A stretch of 51,828 nt of DNA, from NCBI RefSeq assembly GCF_014637405.1, contig NZ_BMEY01000024.1, positions 1 through 51,828 of the forward strand. The letters run 5' to 3'. The translations under genes were made by a program, and so were the position numbers. Below are positions 51,264 to 51,828 of this stretch, piece after piece (the first letter of the stretch is position 1; every line of letters begins with the position of its first letter). The notes under the pieces were generated by a model that did no database searches, was not told the DNA's origin, and saw only the letters and a program-made list of their open reading frames with translations. This DNA is from Ornithinibacillus halotolerans (lineage in GTDB: Bacteria > Bacillota > Bacilli > Bacillales > Amphibacillaceae).

Positions 51264-51450
51264 ATACTGTTCCTCCTTATATAATACATGAACAGTATAG
51301 CATAATATAAGATGACAATAGAATTGTTTTCTGTCTTAATGGACAAAGTATAATATATAGTTGTACTTGGAATTTCAATAGTTAATAGGAATGTTTAATC
51401 CTTATCATACTTACTTTATTAACGACATATAAAAAAATGAACATATTCTA

Positions 51451-51479
51451 TTGACATTGTTATATAGCCATGGTAAAGT
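51451..51479 (+). promoter_or_regulatory. rrn promoter P1
   Basis: TTGACA (51451-51456), 17 bases, TAAAGT (51474-51479). Confidence 0.7.
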
Positions 51480-51546
51480 AATATCTGTTGCTTAAATGAG
51501 TTGATTCATTTAACGACACTTAATAAAAAATATATCAAAAAAGTTG

Positions 51547-51576
51547 TTGACATAACATCTGATAACATGGTATATT
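51547..51576 (+). promoter_or_regulatory. rrn promoter P2
   Basis: TTGACA (51547-51552), 18 bases, TATATT (51571-51576), 96 bases after P1. Confidence 0.75.
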
Positions 51577-51646
51577 AATCAAGTCGCTAATTTAACCGAC
51601 CGATAACAAATGAAAAACAAACGAAAAAAGTTTTTTAAAAAAGTTA

Positions 51647-51675
51647 TTGACATCGTATAGCCGACATGATATTAT
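51647..51675 (+). promoter_or_regulatory. rrn promoter P3
   Basis: TTGACA (51647-51652), 17 bases, TATTAT (51670-51675), 100 bases after P2 and nearest to the rRNA gene. Confidence 0.85.
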
Positions 51676-51828
51676 ATAAAAGCTGTCACAAAAACAGCAT
51701 TTAAGATTTTGCTCCTTGAAAACTGAACAAAACAACCAGTATGTAAGAAAAAACATACCCTGTTTTTTCTATTAAATAAATCTAAAGCTAGCGTGCTTTA
51801 GTAGCTAAGAATGTAATTGACTCGTTCA

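Larger units (their letters stand above)
51264..51828 (+). other. Upstream region of an rRNA operon (leader; no rRNA gene yet)
   Basis: After the ygzB start there is no ORF. The stretch holds three strong tandem promoters, then a leader with GCTCCTTGAAAACTGAACAAA (51711-51731 approximately), of a kind common in Bacillaceae rRNA leaders and spacers. The sequence ends before the start of 16S rRNA. Confidence 0.7.

Noticed and set aside
1-51828. CRISPR array, insertion sequence, prophage or restriction-modification system
   Set aside because: No regular direct repeats with unique spacers, no transposase or integrase motifs, and no phage or restriction gene was seen. The regular repeats present are hairpin arrays with no spacer character.

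Overview
The window is chromosomal DNA from a low-GC, endospore-forming member of the Bacillaceae, most like an Oceanobacillus/Virgibacillus/Ornithinibacillus-type relative of Bacillus. Support comes from spore genes (a gamma-type SASP gene and pdaA), strong AGGAGG-type ribosome-binding sites with frequent TTG and GTG starts, CtsR, CcpA, NiaR and PerR type control sites, and gene order. The blocks yfkJ-yfkI-yfkH-yfkD, yfhE-yfhF-recX-yfhH-yfhP-mutY-sspE-ygaC-ygaD, and hemL/gsaB-bcp-perR-ygzB-rrn all recall one region of the B. subtilis chromosome. The species itself cannot be named from the sequence.

Layout. 0-4.5 kb: a minus-strand catabolic operon (class III CoA-transferase, acyl-CoA dehydrogenase with glutaryl-CoA dehydrogenase features, semialdehyde dehydrogenase) behind a cre site and a terminator-like leader hairpin. 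4.5-8.5 kb: mreBH, plsC, glutaminase and an SRAP (YedK) protein. 8.5-12.4 kb: an SSS symporter with a 57-residue partner, divergent from the niacin repressor NiaR, then an AGCS amino-acid symporter. 12.5-20.1 kb: the yfk block, a YuiF-type transporter, pdaA and CtsR-controlled clpE. 20.1-27.7 kb: accessory genes with two GntR-controlled ABC modules facing each other. 27.7-34.7 kb: a DnaA-box cluster, yfhE, a structured leader or small RNA in front of an acetyltransferase, yfhF, recX, an SDR, yfhH, a 51-bp-period hairpin array, yfhP, mutY and sspE. 34.9-38.5 kb: ygaC, ygaD and a second YidC preceded by a MifM-like membrane-anchored peptide. 38.5-42.9 kb: accessory enzymes (DMT transporter, degenerate serine hydrolase, two Nudix proteins, cupin, methyltransferase). 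42.9-51.8 kb: hemL, a K+ channel, bcp, an orphan sugar transferase, a 2-hydroxyacid dehydrogenase, a PduO-type adenosyltransferase, perR, pabA/pabBC and ygzB. The window ends in an rRNA promoter region with three consecutive promoters; the 16S gene itself lies beyond the end.

Most noteworthy signals: (1) the 122-codon ORF overlapping yidC2 has the layout of the nascent-chain sensor MifM: one N-terminal membrane helix, an acidic run at residues 84-89, and a hairpin just downstream that hides the yidC2 ribosome-binding site. (2) A structured RNA with a perfect tRNA T-arm-like hairpin and two terminator-like elements precedes a GNAT gene, and the second element contains the gene's ribosome-binding site. 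(3) Tandem hairpin repeat arrays with strict 51-bp or about 52-bp periods lie at three intergenic sites. (4) A NiaR/SSS divergent pair suggests a niacin-related substrate for the symporter. (5) PerR has Glu at the position of metal ligand Asp85. All homology statements come from recognition of family motifs; no database search was run.
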